Shown: positions 38,496 through 49,162 of the stretch, piece after piece
Layout: each line of letters begins with the position of its first letter
Position numbering within the stretch: position 1 is the stretch's first letter
Assembly: GCF_000949865.1 (NCBI RefSeq)
Contig: NZ_JWJH01000016.1
Coordinates: 1-64,000, forward strand
Source of the DNA: Rhizobium nepotum 39/7
GTDB taxonomy: Bacteria > Pseudomonadota > Alphaproteobacteria > Rhizobiales > Rhizobiaceae
Length of the DNA: 64,000 bases
Direction of reading: 5' to 3'
The notes under the pieces: generated by a model
Told to the model about the DNA's origin: nothing
The model's database searches: none
Seen by the model: the letters and a program-made list of their open reading frames with translations, nothing else
Translations under genes and position numbers: made by a program

Positions 38496-39866
38496 TTAGC
38501 GCCTTGTTCTGCCGTCATATTGTTTCACGGTTTCGCCGCCGAAAATCAACCGCTGCGGATCGCGGTCAATATTGGTGATGGCATTGTTGAGATTGTCGAC
38601 CGTCTGCCGCGTGCTGCCGATCAGCGCCTGGAAGTCTTTCAGGCCCGAGCTGGAGAAGCGGGTCAGATTATCGGCGATCGGCCCGATCCGGGCGTTGAGA
38701 TTGTCGGCAACGGCCTTGAACGAGGTCAATGTCTCGCGCACCTTGGCAAACAGCGAATTGGCGTCGTCTGTTCCAAGCATGGTGTCGACCTTGACGAGAA
38801 TGCCGTCGACACGGCTGGAGGCAAGGTTCAGCTTGCGGCCCATATCGGTGAAGTCGGTAATCGCCTTGTCGATATCGGCGCGGCGGGTGCCGACATCGTC
38901 GGCGATCCGCTTGAAGTTCGCCACCGCGTCGCGCGCATCGGCGGTCGCAGAGGAAACATCGTCGACGACGGTGCCAACCTTGGCGGGATCGACGGAGGCC
39001 AGAAGCTCGTCGGCGCGCTTCACCACGGTCTGCACCTGCGTGCTCGCCGCCTCGAAATTGCGCGCGGTACTCTGCACCGTCTCCATGATGCCCTGAATAT
39101 CGCTGGAGGCGGAAGCGACATCCTTCGTCACCTTGTCGACATTCGACAGGATGGAATCGATCTTGCCCGCATCCACCGCCTTCACCAGATCCTCGATGGC
39201 GGTCAGGGTCCCGTCGAGACGGACCGAAACCGACTGCACGGTGGTGGAAAGCGAACTGAGGCTCGCGATGAAACTCTTGATACCGTCGGAATTGGCGGCC
39301 AGCGCATCGGAGAATTTCTCGGCGTTGCGCACCGTCTGCGTCAGGGGAGCACGGGCATCCTGCACGAAACCCTGCAATTCGCCGATGGCGCCGTCGGCAC
39401 GCTTCAGGATCTTGTCGGCGGTGGCGAGAAGGTTGGTGACGCTGGAAAGATCGGCGGTCAGCTCGGCGGGAACGCCGCTCTCGACGGATTTCTGCAAAAT
39501 GCGCTCGCCATCCTTGTTGCCGCCGGAAAGCTCGATATAGGCCGCACCCGTCAGGCCCTGAATTTCAAGCACGGCGCGCGTCGAGGGGAAAACCGGTGCA
39601 TCGGCCTGCACCTCGGTAAAGGCGATGGAATAGGCCGGATCGTCGCGGTCGATGGCAAGGCCGCGCACCGTGCCGACCGGGATGCCGTTGAAGCGCACCG
39701 GAGATCCGACGGAAAGGCCGTTCGCCGAACCGGGAATACGCACCAGAAGCTGCGCCGTCGGGCCGCCCCGGCCGAATTCCGCCATCCAGTAGACGAAGCC
39801 GAATGCGGCAGCGATCACGATCAGCGTGAAAATTCCGACTATGGTGTAGTTCGCCTTGGTTTCCAT
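38496..39866 (-). CDS. mlaD: MCE-domain protein, MlaD-like with long C-terminus
   Basis: A 456-residue inner-membrane-anchored protein. One transmembrane helix (residues 7-30) precedes a single MCE domain (about 38-120, with RFNGIPVGTVRGL and IQGLTGAAYIEL). The remaining 330 residues are predicted long helices with heptad-like valines and serines. E. coli MlaD is 183 residues, so this is an extended form, probably building a tube or needle that carries lipid across the periplasm. The upstream ATPase gene ends 8 bp away. Confidence 0.92.
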   Translation of the reverse strand: METKANYTIVGIFTLIVIAAAFGFVYWMAEFGRGGPTAQLLVRIPGSANGLSVGSPVRFNGIPVGTVRGLAIDRDDPAYSIAFTEVQADAPVFPSTRAVLEIQGLTGAAYIELSGGNKDGERILQKSVESGVPAELTADLSSVTNLLATADKILKRADGAIGELQGFVQDARAPLTQTVRNAEKFSDALAANSDGIKSFIASLSSLSTTVQSVSVRLDGTLTAIEDLVKAVDAGKIDSILSNVDKVTKDVASASSDIQGIMETVQSTARNFEAASTQVQTVVKRADELLASVDPAKVGTVVDDVSSATADARDAVANFKRIADDVGTRRADIDKAITDFTDMGRKLNLASSRVDGILVKVDTMLGTDDANSLFAKVRETLTSFKAVADNLNARIGPIADNLTRFSSSGLKDFQALIGSTRQTVDNLNNAITNIDRDPQRLIFGGETVKQYDGRTRR

Positions 39867-39874
39867 GCTTCTTG

Positions 39875-40711
39875 TTACTCCACCGGGTGTTCCTGCCTGC
39901 CGTCCGGAAGAACGACAGAGCGCGCCCGTTTGCCGCGGAAATAGGACTGCACCCAGGGGTCGTCACAGGCAAACATGTCCTGCAGCGTCCCTTCCACCAG
40001 CACCTTCTTCTGGCCGAGAACCGCAATGCGGTCACAGACGGAGAACAGGCTGTCGAGGTCGTGCGTCACCATATACACGGTCAAACCGAGCGAATCGCGC
40101 AAGCGCGAAATCAGCATATCAAATTCCGCCGCCCCTATGGGGTCGAGGCCGGATGTCGGCTCGTCGAGGAAGACGAGGTCGGGATCGAGCGAGAGCGCCC
40201 GGGCAAGGGCTGCGCGCTTGATCATGCCGCCGGAAAGCTCCGACGGGTATTTGTCGCCTGCATCCGGATTCAGGCCCACCATCTCGATCTTCAGATAGGC
40301 AAGCTCGTCCATCAGCTTTTTCGGCAGGTCCAGATATTCGCGCATCGGCAGCTGGATGTTTTCCTTGACCGTGAGGCCGGAAAACAAAGCGCCCTGCTGG
40401 AAAAGCACGCCAAGGCGCGTATCGAGCATCACCCGCTCTTCCTCGCTCGCCTTGTCGTAATCGGTGCCGAGAATGCGGATCGCCCCTGCCTGCCTCGGCA
40501 AAAGCCTCAGAACCGTGCGCATCAAAACCGACTTGCCGGAACCGGAAGGCCCGATAAAGCCCAGAATTTCACCGCGATAGACATCGAGGTTGAGATTCTC
40601 GAGCACGTTCCGGCCGTTGAAACCAACGGTCACACCCTCGACTGAAAGCACCACTTCGCGCCCGTCTTTTGCGGTTCCGGTCTGTTGCTGTCTCTGGTCC
40701 GGTTTCTCCAA
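39875..40711 (-). CDS. mlaF: Phospholipid ABC transporter ATPase, MlaF-like
   Basis: A 278-residue ABC ATPase with Walker A GPSGSGKS (54-61), signature LSGGM, Walker B FLDEPTSGLD and the switch histidine in MVTHD. It powers the MCE lipid transporter. The start is TTG at 40711: AGGAGGG sits 5 bases ahead and the reading begins just after the stop of the permease gene. A longer ATG reading from 40762 would overlap the permease and lacks a ribosome site. Confidence 0.92.
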   Translation of the reverse strand: MEKPDQRQQQTGTAKDGREVVLSVEGVTVGFNGRNVLENLNLDVYRGEILGFIGPSGSGKSVLMRTVLRLLPRQAGAIRILGTDYDKASEEERVMLDTRLGVLFQQGALFSGLTVKENIQLPMREYLDLPKKLMDELAYLKIEMVGLNPDAGDKYPSELSGGMIKRAALARALSLDPDLVFLDEPTSGLDPIGAAEFDMLISRLRDSLGLTVYMVTHDLDSLFSVCDRIAVLGQKKVLVEGTLQDMFACDDPWVQSYFRGKRARSVVLPDGRQEHPVE

Positions 40712-40721
40712 CGCGCCCTCC

Positions 40722-41882
40722 TTAAAAATCGATGGCTGCGTAGAAGACGGCAAAGAGGCCATCCACCAGAATGACGACGAAGATCGATTTTACCACCGAC
40801 GACGTGACGTGTTTGCCGAGCGATTCCGCCGAGCCGCCCACCTTCATGCCTTCGACCGCCGCGACGATGCCGATGATGAGCGCCATGAACGGCGCCTTGA
40901 TCATGCCGGCGGCGATGGTCGATTCCTCGACCGCGCCGTGCAGGCGCGACAGAAACACCTCGAACGTGATGCCGGAATAAAGAAGGGTGACGACGGCCGC
41001 GCCGAAAAGTGCGGCGAAATTGGCAAGAATGGTCAGAAGCGGCAGCGCGATCGTAAGCGCAACAAGACGCGGAAACACCAGCACGCCGACGGGGTTGAGA
41101 CCGATCACCTTCAGCGCGTCGATTTCCTCGCGCATCTTCATCGAGCCGATTTCCGCCGTGATCGCGCTGCCGGAACGGCCGGCAATCATGATCGCGGTCA
41201 AGAGAACGCCGATTTCGCGCAATTGCAGAATGCCCACCAGATCGACGACGAAGACTTCCGCCCCGAAATAACGCAGCTGGAAAGCGCCCTGCTGGGCGAT
41301 GATGGCGCCGATCAGGAACGACATCAGCATGATGATCGGCACGGCGCGCACGCCCATATGGTCGATCTGGTTGACGATCGCCGCCGGCGACACGCCGCGT
41401 CCGCGCCCGAGCTTCATCTGTGCGCCGCGCACCGCCGAGCCTAAAATATACATGCCGGCCAGAAAATCCGCGCCGTTCTGGACGACGGCCTTGCCGATCG
41501 GCGAAAAGATGCGTTCCGCCAGTCCCTCGCGGACAACGGGTTCGCCCTCCATCGCCGCTTCGTCCGGCAATTGGCCGATCAAATCCTCGATGCGCTTATT
41601 GCCGGTAAGCGTGACGGTCGCGCCACTTTGTTCCACGGCCTTGCGCAATCGATGAATGACCCACGCGCCGGTGGTATCGATCGCCTCGACGGAGGACATA
41701 TCGATCTCGACCGGACCGGTTATCCTGCTTTTCTCGATCTTCTCGATATTTCTGAAAACGCTGGAAAGATTGCTGTTGCGCCAGGAGCCGGACATGACAT
41801 ACCGCAGGCCGCCACCGGAGACGGTGCCGTCTTCGGTGATTGCGGCCGGGTTCGCCTGTTGCCGTGTGTCCTGATCTTGCAT
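40722..41882 (-). CDS. mlaE: MlaE-family permease with N-terminal STAS-like domain
   Basis: A 386-residue protein. The N-terminal 115 residues resemble a STAS fold (ITGPVEIDMSSVEAIDTTGAWVIHRL), which corresponds to MlaB in E. coli. The permease part follows, with family segments such as GRSGSAITAEIGSMKMREEIDAL and five or six hydrophobic helices. The fusion replaces a separate mlaB gene. The ATG at 41882 has a CGGAG site. It heads the MCE operon and is divergent from the epimerase gene. Confidence 0.92.
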   Translation of the reverse strand: MQDQDTRQQANPAAITEDGTVSGGGLRYVMSGSWRNSNLSSVFRNIEKIEKSRITGPVEIDMSSVEAIDTTGAWVIHRLRKAVEQSGATVTLTGNKRIEDLIGQLPDEAAMEGEPVVREGLAERIFSPIGKAVVQNGADFLAGMYILGSAVRGAQMKLGRGRGVSPAAIVNQIDHMGVRAVPIIMLMSFLIGAIIAQQGAFQLRYFGAEVFVVDLVGILQLREIGVLLTAIMIAGRSGSAITAEIGSMKMREEIDALKVIGLNPVGVLVFPRLVALTIALPLLTILANFAALFGAAVVTLLYSGITFEVFLSRLHGAVEESTIAAGMIKAPFMALIIGIVAAVEGMKVGGSAESLGKHVTSSVVKSIFVVILVDGLFAVFYAAIDF

Positions 41883-42025
41883 AATGCTCCGAGCGAATGC
41901 CGCCGTCACGAGATTCTTAAAGGTTTCATAACGTTTCGGTCTTCGGCAAGCCACAGTGACGGCCGACAATTCGTGATAAATTTGACGTCATGTGTCTTTT
42001 GTCGCCCAATCGGAAGTGAAAAAAC

Positions 42026-43009
42026 ATGCCCCGTTACCTTCAAGCCACAACAGAGCGCTTTCCCGTCACCGGCAGCTTCACCATCTCGCGTGGCACCCGC
42101 ACGCATGCGGATGTCGTAACGTGCACCATCCGCGATGGTTCCTTCACCGGCATCGGCGAATGTGTGCCCTATCCGCGCTACGGTGAAAGCATCGAGGGCG
42201 TCATCGCCGATATCGAGGCGATGGCTGAGAGAATCGCCGGCGGCCTGACGCGGCAGGAGTTGCAGCAGGCCATGAGACCGGGCGCCGCCCGCAATGCGGT
42301 TGATTGCGCGCTGTGGGATCTGGAAGCCAAAATGAGCGGCAAAAGCGCCGCCGAGCGCGCCCTCGGGCAGGCGGCAAAACCGCTCGTCACCGCCTATACG
42401 ATCTCGCTTGCCGACCCCGAGACCATGGCTGCGAAAACGGCGGAAAACGCCGCACGCCCGCTGCTGAAAATCAAGACCGGCACGGCGGATGACGAAGCGC
42501 GGCTGCGGGCAGTGCGCGCCGCAGCACCCGATACACGCATCATCATCGACGCCAATGAGGGCTGGAACGATTATAATATCGAATATTATCTGAGACTTGC
42601 AGCCGAGCTGAACATCGCGCTTATCGAGCAGCCGCTGCCCGCCGGCAAGGACGCCATCCTCGCCCGCATCGACCACCCGGTCCTGATCTGCGCCGACGAA
42701 AGCGTGCATTCCACCGGAGATCTCGCAGGCCTGCGCGACCGTTACGATGCGATCAACATCAAGCTCGACAAGACCGGCGGCCTGACGGAAGCGCTGCTCA
42801 TGAAGGCGGAGGCGGAACGACTCGGTTTCACCATCATGGTCGGCTGCATGCTCGGCACCTCGCTCGGCATGGCGCCTGCCGTGCTGGCCGCTCAAGGGGC
42901 AGCCTTCTCCGATCTCGACGGCCCGCTGCTGCTGGCTGAGGACCGGCAGCCGGGGCTCGTTTATGAGGGATCGCTGGTCTATCCCTCGCAGCCGGAATTG
43001 TGGGGTTAA
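42026..43009 (+). CDS. Enolase-superfamily dipeptide (L-Ala-D/L-Glu type) epimerase
   Basis: A 327-residue enzyme of the muconate-lactonising/enolase superfamily. The catalytic lysine pair is K148-I-K150; the metal ligands are Asp175, Glu201 and Asp224; the opposite lysine is Lys246 in NIKLDKTGG. This pattern and the FSDLDGPLLL end match the L-Ala-D/L-Glu epimerases, which help recycle murein peptides. Other dipeptide or N-acylamino-acid substrates are possible. It is divergent from the MCE operon with about 140 bp between starts. Confidence 0.9.
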   Translation: MPRYLQATTERFPVTGSFTISRGTRTHADVVTCTIRDGSFTGIGECVPYPRYGESIEGVIADIEAMAERIAGGLTRQELQQAMRPGAARNAVDCALWDLEAKMSGKSAAERALGQAAKPLVTAYTISLADPETMAAKTAENAARPLLKIKTGTADDEARLRAVRAAAPDTRIIIDANEGWNDYNIEYYLRLAAELNIALIEQPLPAGKDAILARIDHPVLICADESVHSTGDLAGLRDRYDAINIKLDKTGGLTEALLMKAEAERLGFTIMVGCMLGTSLGMAPAVLAAQGAAFSDLDGPLLLAEDRQPGLVYEGSLVYPSQPELWG

Positions 43010-43091
43010 GAGCCGTCGTTACGGTTCCACAGAGGACCGAGGCACCGCGGCTATCTACCCACGAAGTCGCTGAGAAGGTTCCACCCCCCCT

Positions 43092-43206
43092 CCGTCATGT
43101 CGGACTAGATCCGGCATCCAGCCACGGCGTGTCTGCGCCGTGAAAAGAGTCTACCGCGATCAAAGACTTGATCGCACTGAATCCCGGCTCAAGGCCGGGA
43201 TGACGG
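43092..43206. repeat. RIME-like palindromic element, copy 2
   Basis: About 115 bp, very close to copy 1 at 12828: same CCGTCATG...GGATGACGG ends and the same GATCAAAGACTTGATC inner arm. Confidence 0.85.
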
Positions 43207-43281
43207 TGTGCGGATGTTGTCGCCTCCCCGAACGGACCATTCCTAAGAGGGCTTATCGTCCGCTACAGCCAACCGCCCCAA

Positions 43282-44121
43282 TCAGGCCGCGTGCTTGCCG
43301 ATCAGCCCCGGAATATCCACCGGCTCCATCTCATCCGATGTCCGTTCGGAAGGAACATCGCTTGTCTGCATCCAGGTGATCAGCTCGAAGGTGCCGTCCG
43401 CATTTTCGGCGATCGCCGTGCAGCTTTCCACCCAGTCGCCGGTGTTGATGTAGCGGATGCCGTCCATGTCTTCCATCACAGCGTGATGAATGTGGCCACA
43501 GATGACGCCGTCGACATTGTTGCGCCTCGCCTCTTCGACAACCACGCGCTGGAACTCGCCGATGAAGTTGACGGCGTGTTTCACCTGCAGCTTGGCCCAG
43601 GCCGAAAACGACCAGTAAGGCAGGCCGATACGGCGGCGCACGGCGGCAATGGCGATGTTGATCGCGATCGCCGCATCATAGGCCCAGTCGCCGAGATAGG
43701 CGAGAAGGCGGGCGTTGCGCACCACCACGTCGAACTCGTCGCCATGGATGACGAGGTACTTCTTGCCGTCGCCCGCCTCGTGGATCATGCGCTCGGCCAC
43801 TTCGATACCGCCGAAATGCATGCCCGGAAACTCGCGCAGGAACTCGTCGTGATTGCCGGGAATATAAACGATGCGCGTTCCCTTGCGGGCCTTGCGCAAC
43901 AGCTTCTGCACCACGTCGTTGCAGCCCTGCGGCCAGTACCAGCTGCGACGCAGCCGCCAGCCGTCGATGATGTCGCCGACCAGAATGATCGTCTCGGCCT
44001 CGTGATATTTCAGGAAGTCGAGCAGGAAATCCGTCTTGGCCGCTTTGGAGCCGAGATGGACATCGGAAATGAAAAGCGTTCTGAACTGTCTGGTTTCAAT
44101 TTGACCGGCCACGGATTTCAT
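43282..44121 (-). CDS. Metallophosphoesterase, LpxH-like
   Basis: A 279-residue calcineurin-type phosphoesterase with all metal motifs: ISDVHLG, LVGDIIDGW, IPGNHDE, VIHGDEFD and GHIHHAVM. Sequence and length place it near UDP-2,3-diacylglucosamine pyrophosphatase (LpxH), which acts in lipid A synthesis. Many alphaproteobacteria use LpxI instead, so the annotation as LpxH is uncertain; a different phosphoester substrate is possible. It lies alone on the minus strand. Confidence 0.8.
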   Translation of the reverse strand: MKSVAGQIETRQFRTLFISDVHLGSKAAKTDFLLDFLKYHEAETIILVGDIIDGWRLRRSWYWPQGCNDVVQKLLRKARKGTRIVYIPGNHDEFLREFPGMHFGGIEVAERMIHEAGDGKKYLVIHGDEFDVVVRNARLLAYLGDWAYDAAIAINIAIAAVRRRIGLPYWSFSAWAKLQVKHAVNFIGEFQRVVVEEARRNNVDGVICGHIHHAVMEDMDGIRYINTGDWVESCTAIAENADGTFELITWMQTSDVPSERTSDEMEPVDIPGLIGKHAA

Positions 44122-44364
44122 CCCCCTGTTCGGTTGCGTCCCTGCGGCTTTCTTCCCTCTCAGAACCAGACTCGTGTTTCAGCAACATGACAAAGGCCCT
44201 TTTTTATACGGAATATGACTGATGGCTTCACGAAAACGCGAATAAGCCATGCTCGCATTTGCATAAGGAGGCGGTAAATAACGGCTGTACCACGGGGAAG
44301 TTTGTTGTATTCAGAGGGCCGGAATGAAACGAAATATGACGGTGCCAGATATGACGGTGAAAGA

Positions 44365-46680
44365 ATGACCTCTCACGATAAGAACAACACGCCCGCCGAC
44401 ACGGCAAAGGCCGACATCGAGGAACAGGCGCTCTTTTTCCACCGCTACCCGCGCCCAGGCAAGCTGGAAATCCAGGCCACCAAGCCGCTCGGCAACCAGC
44501 GCGATCTGGCTCTGGCCTATTCGCCGGGTGTTGCCGCCCCCTGCCTCGCCATCCATGAGAACCCGGAAATGGCGGCGGAATATACCGCCCGCGCCAATCT
44601 GGTCGCGGTCATTTCCAATGGCACGGCGGTGCTTGGCCTTGGCAATATCGGCCCGCTCGCTTCCAAGCCTGTCATGGAGGGCAAGGCCGTCCTCTTCAAG
44701 AAATTCGCCGGCATCGACGTTTTCGACATCGAAATCGACGCGCCCGGCATCAACGACATGGTCTCCACCATCTCGGCGCTGGAGCCCACCTTCGGCGGCA
44801 TCAACCTTGAGGATATCAAGGCGCCGGAATGTTTCGAGGTGGAGCGCCAGCTGCGCGCAAAGATGAACATCCCGGTCTTCCACGACGACCAGCACGGTAC
44901 GGCGATCATCGTCGCCGCCGCCGTCACCAATGCGCTGGAACTGGCCGGAAAGTCGCTTTCCAATGTCAAGATCGTCGCCTCGGGCGCGGGTGCGGCGGCG
45001 CTGGCCTGCCTCAACCTGCTTGTCGCCATGGGTGCTGCCAAGGAAAACATCTGGGTCCACGATATCGAGGGCCTCGTTTATGACGGCCGCAACACGCTGA
45101 TGGACGAGTGGAAGGAAATCTACGCCCAGAAGACCGACAAGCGCGTTCTGGCCGACTCGATCGATGGCGCCGATGTCTTCCTCGGCCTTTCGGCGGCGGG
45201 CGTGCTGAAACCGGAACTTCTGGAGCGCATGGCGGAAAATCCGCTGATCCTGGCGCTCGCCAACCCCAATCCGGAAATCATGCCGGAGGCGGCCCGCGCT
45301 GCCCGCCCGGATGCGATGATCTGCACCGGCCGTTCGGACTTCCCGAACCAGGTCAACAACGTGCTCTGCTTCCCCTATATCTTCCGCGGCGCGCTGGATT
45401 GCGGCGCAACCACGATCAACGAAGAAATGAAGATGGCGGCCGTGCACGCCATCGCCGAGCTTGCCCGAGAGGAAGTTTCCGAAGTCGCCGCCAAGGCCTA
45501 TAGCGGCGAAACGCCGATCTTCGGCCCGAACTATCTCATTCCCTCGCCGTTTGATCCGCGCCTCATCCTGCGCATCGCGCCCGCCGTTGCCCGCGCCGCA
45601 GCCGCAAGCGGCGTCGCTGCCCGGCCGATCACGGATTTCGAAGCCTATTTCGACCAGCTGAACCGTTTCGTCTGGCGTTCCGGCTTCATCATGAAGCCGG
45701 TCTTCAATGCCGCCAAGGCTGCCGAAAAGAAGCGCATCATCTTTGCCGAAGGCGAAGACGAGCGCGTGCTGCGCGCAGCCCAGGTGCTGCTGGAAGAAGG
45801 CACCGGCATCCCGATCCTCATCGGCCGTCCGCAGATCATCGAAACGCGCCTCAAGCGCTTCGGCCTGCGCATTCGCCCACATGCGGATTTCGCCGTGGTC
45901 AATCCGGAAGACGATCCGCGTTACCGCGATTATGTCGACGATTATTTTGCTCTCGTCGGCCGCGCCGGCATCAGCCCGGAGGCGGCCCGCACCATCGTGC
46001 GCACCAACTCCACTGTCATCGGCGCGCTGTCGGTGAAGCGTGGCGAAGCGGATGCGCTGATCTGCGGTCTCGAAGGCCGTTACGACCGGCATCTGCGCGA
46101 TGTGAACCAGATCATCGGCAAGCAGGAGAGCGTACGCTCGTTTGCAGGCCTCAGCCTGCTCATCACCCAGCAGGGCGCGCTGTTCCTCACCGATACCTTC
46201 GTCAATAACGATCCGACATCCGAGGAAGTGGCTGAAATGGCCATTCTGGCGGCCAAGGAAATCCGTCGCTTTGGCATCACGCCGAAGATCGCGCTCGCCA
46301 GCCACTCCAATTTCGGCTCGCGCGATTCGGAAAGCGCCCGCAAGATGCGCCGCGCGCTGAAGATCGTTCAGGCGGCGGCACCCGAACTGGAAGTGGACGG
46401 CGAAATGCAGGGCGGTTCCGCACTTTCGGAATCGCTGCGCAAGCGGGCGATGCCGAACAGCGTGCTGACCGGCGAGGCAAACCTTCTGGTCTTCCCCAAC
46501 CTCGATGCCGCCAACATCACGCTCGGCGTCACCCGCACGCTGACGGAGGGCCTGCATGTCGGCCCGATCCTGCTCGGCACGGCGCTGCCCGCCCACATCC
46601 TGTCGCCCAGCGTCACCTCGCGCGGCGTCGTCAACATGGCGGCCTTCGCCGTGGTGCAGGCTTCGCACCCTTCGGTGTGA
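44365..46680 (+). CDS. NADP-dependent malic enzyme with phosphotransacetylase-like C-terminus
   Basis: A 771-residue fusion of the MaeB type. The malic-enzyme half (1-430) has [12 protein letters not shown], the [13 protein letters not shown] loop, a metal site around [11 protein letters not shown] with FHDDQHGTA, and a Rossmann GAGAAALA. The C-terminal 330 residues resemble phosphotransacetylase but are regulatory in the family, sensing acetyl-CoA. It makes pyruvate and NADPH from malate. The ATG at 44365 is chosen for its GGTGAAAGA site. In rhizobia two such enzymes (Dme and Tme) exist; I cannot decide which this is. Confidence 0.92.
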   Translation: MTSHDKNNTPADTAKADIEEQALFFHRYPRPGKLEIQATKPLGNQRDLALAYSPGVAAPCLAIHENPEMAAEYTARANLVAVISNGTAVLGLGNIGPLASKPVMEGKAVLFKKFAGIDVFDIEIDAPGINDMVSTISALEPTFGGINLEDIKAPECFEVERQLRAKMNIPVFHDDQHGTAIIVAAAVTNALELAGKSLSNVKIVASGAGAAALACLNLLVAMGAAKENIWVHDIEGLVYDGRNTLMDEWKEIYAQKTDKRVLADSIDGADVFLGLSAAGVLKPELLERMAENPLILALANPNPEIMPEAARAARPDAMICTGRSDFPNQVNNVLCFPYIFRGALDCGATTINEEMKMAAVHAIAELAREEVSEVAAKAYSGETPIFGPNYLIPSPFDPRLILRIAPAVARAAAASGVAARPITDFEAYFDQLNRFVWRSGFIMKPVFNAAKAAEKKRIIFAEGEDERVLRAAQVLLEEGTGIPILIGRPQIIETRLKRFGLRIRPHADFAVVNPEDDPRYRDYVDDYFALVGRAGISPEAARTIVRTNSTVIGALSVKRGEADALICGLEGRYDRHLRDVNQIIGKQESVRSFAGLSLLITQQGALFLTDTFVNNDPTSEEVAEMAILAAKEIRRFGITPKIALASHSNFGSRDSESARKMRRALKIVQAAAPELEVDGEMQGGSALSESLRKRAMPNSVLTGEANLLVFPNLDAANITLGVTRTLTEGLHVGPILLGTALPAHILSPSVTSRGVVNMAAFAVVQASHPSV

Positions 46681-46707
46681 TGCCAGCGCATTAACGCAAT
46701 TTTGAAC

Positions 46708-46736
46708 AAGCTGTTGCCGCATTGCGGCAACAGCTT
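46708..46736 (+). terminator. Perfect 13-bp hairpin between maeB-type gene and DUF2865 gene
   Basis: AAGCTGTTGCCGC and GCGGCAACAGCTT pair perfectly around a 3-base loop. It lies 28 bp after the malic enzyme stop. It ends directly at the ATG chosen for the next gene and has no U run, so it could also hide that gene's ribosome site. Confidence 0.6.
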
Positions 46737-47918
46737 ATGTTATCTTCCAGAAACACGGTTTTCGTGAAGTATAACGCCCTTGCACCAGCCGGGGACATCG
46801 AACGGATCGAACAATTGACCCGGCGCCGCAGCCGCATCATCGGCCTCCTGCTTCCTCTTCTCTTCGTTGCACCGGCCGCCTCTTTCGCGGATCAGGTCTG
46901 CGACACGCTTTATGCGCAATTGCGCGAGCCACCGCGCGTCATCGGCAATACGGCGGAAGTGCGCCGCTACGCCAATGCGCTCACCCGCCAGAACATCGAA
47001 ATCCGCAGGATCAGGAACGATCTGCGCCGTTATGGCTGCTCTTCCGGAAGCGTCACCGTTTATGGCAGCCCCAATGCCGATCTCTGCGCTGAGATCAGCG
47101 ACGCGATGGCGGATGCGCAGAGTGAACGCGACGCCATCATCCGCGACCGCGACGATGCGATGGCGGCCCAAAGCAGCGACGATGGCGACATCAGACGCCA
47201 GCGCATCCTCGCCGCTCTGGACGCCAATGGCTGCAACGCTCTCCCCGATACGGACGCGCGCCAGCCGACCGCTCCTGATGTGACGCGTTACCCCGACGCG
47301 TTCGGCCAGCCCGGCAATCCGGCGGGACAGGCGGGGCTGTCGCCCTACCCCAACGCCGCAGCCGAAGGCGGGCTTCGGACGCTGTGCGTGCGCACCTGCG
47401 ACGGCTCGTTTTTCCCCATTGCCGCCAACGCCTCGCCGCTCGATTTCCGCGCCCAGGCAGAGCAATGCCAGAAAATGTGTCCCGGCACGGAGACGGAGCT
47501 TTATTTCCACTCCATGACGGATCAGGAAACGGCCGACATGGTCTCGGCCGAAACCGGAAAACCCTACAAGGACCTGCCGACCGCCTTCGCCTACCGCAAC
47601 GCCTCGACAAAAGCGCCGGGCTGCGCCTGCAACATGGCCGCCTATCACGACGAGATGAAAAAGCAGGAGACCGCCCGGCCAGAGGCTGAAAAACCCTATT
47701 CCGGCATCACGACCATTCCATCACCACAAGGTGACAAGGATCAAAAACCCACGGAATTGCAACAAGCCGCAAAGCCGCCGGAACAACCGGTTCCCGAACG
47801 AGACTACGACCCGAACAACAGCAAGGTCCGCGTTATCGGCCCGAAATTCCTGCCCGACCAGACAGGCCGGATCGACCTGAAGAACCCGGCGTTGAAGGGC
47901 CTGCAACCGCAGCAGTGA
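46737..47918 (+). CDS. Exported DUF2865 protein
   Basis: A 393-residue protein with a signal segment (IIGLLLPLLFVAPAASFA) and a mature domain that matches DUF2865: LRTLCVRTCDGSFFPI, the cysteine pairs QCQKMCPG and GCACN, and FAYRNA. The C-terminal third is charged and proline-rich. Several cysteines suggest disulfides in the periplasm. Function unknown. The start is uncertain: ATG 46737 gives a long leader before the signal, and an internal GTG or TTG about 10-27 codons in is possible. Confidence 0.8.
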   Translation: MLSSRNTVFVKYNALAPAGDIERIEQLTRRRSRIIGLLLPLLFVAPAASFADQVCDTLYAQLREPPRVIGNTAEVRRYANALTRQNIEIRRIRNDLRRYGCSSGSVTVYGSPNADLCAEISDAMADAQSERDAIIRDRDDAMAAQSSDDGDIRRQRILAALDANGCNALPDTDARQPTAPDVTRYPDAFGQPGNPAGQAGLSPYPNAAAEGGLRTLCVRTCDGSFFPIAANASPLDFRAQAEQCQKMCPGTETELYFHSMTDQETADMVSAETGKPYKDLPTAFAYRNASTKAPGCACNMAAYHDEMKKQETARPEAEKPYSGITTIPSPQGDKDQKPTELQQAAKPPEQPVPERDYDPNNSKVRVIGPKFLPDQTGRIDLKNPALKGLQPQQ

Positions 47919-47946
47919 AGCCGTCGTGGAGCGAGCGGGTGCCGCT

Positions 47947-48072
47947 TGTTTCTTCTCCCCGCCGGGGAGAAGTCCGCGGTAGCGGGATGAGGGGGCTACG
48001 GTAGAGATATGCGGAGAGCTTGCCCCCTCATCCGACCCTTCGGGCCACCTTCTCCCCGGCGGGGAGAAGAAC
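47947..48072. repeat. TTCTCCCC-GGGGAGAA mosaic element, copy 2 (inverted core)
   Basis: Same family as 36984-37112 with the same palindromic ends, but the inner arms are in the opposite orientation (CCGCGGTAGCGGGATGAGG first, TCCGACCCTTCGGGCC second). It lies between convergent genes. Confidence 0.85.
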
Positions 48073-48115
48073 AAACGGCAACGCTCCGGCTTCTCTCGCA
48101 GAACTTTTATCTGCC

Positions 48116-48835
<720 letters not shown>

Positions 48836-48914
48836 TTATCCCCAACAATGCGAAGGCCGGGCACAAGCGCGCCCCGCCCCTTCAACAACCTGCCGCCGTC
48901 CGCGCGGTGCGGTC

Positions 48915-49080
48915 TATCCTGTCAGGCCGGTCTTCTGACTTGGCTTCATCCGCCCGCTTTCGCCTTCCCGAATTGCTTCAGTGGCACGATAAAAAGGGCA
49001 TCCGCCTTACAGCGCTGGGCACGTACCGGTCTTGCACCGGATTCCCGATTCTCCCGCCGCGAATGGCAGGCACCTGACGG
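48915..49080 (-). promoter_or_regulatory. Cobalamin riboswitch ahead of bluB
   Basis: On the minus strand the B12-box AGTCAGAAGACCGGC lies at about 48926-48940, preceded by GCCACTGAAGC, GGGAAGG and GGATGAAGCC core pieces and an upstream GGGAATCCGGTGC. These are the conserved core elements of AdoCbl riboswitches in the right order. It ends about 80 bp before the bluB start, so B12 should repress bluB. Outer limits are approximate. Confidence 0.92.
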
Positions 49081-49162
49081 CGGAAGCTTATGGGCAAGAA
49101 AGCTCGCCAACGCAAGCATCCTGGCGGGCAATGCGGCAATGCGGCCATGGCACCCCTCACCT

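Noticed and set aside
44311..46722. An 803-codon open frame opposite the malic enzyme gene
   Set aside because: It is the antisense shadow of a certain gene in GC-rich DNA; the protein is rich in R, A, D, H and G without any domain.
46800..46812. GAAC-N5-GAAC as a second LexA box
   Set aside because: The spacer is 5, not 7, and it lies inside the DUF2865 reading frame.
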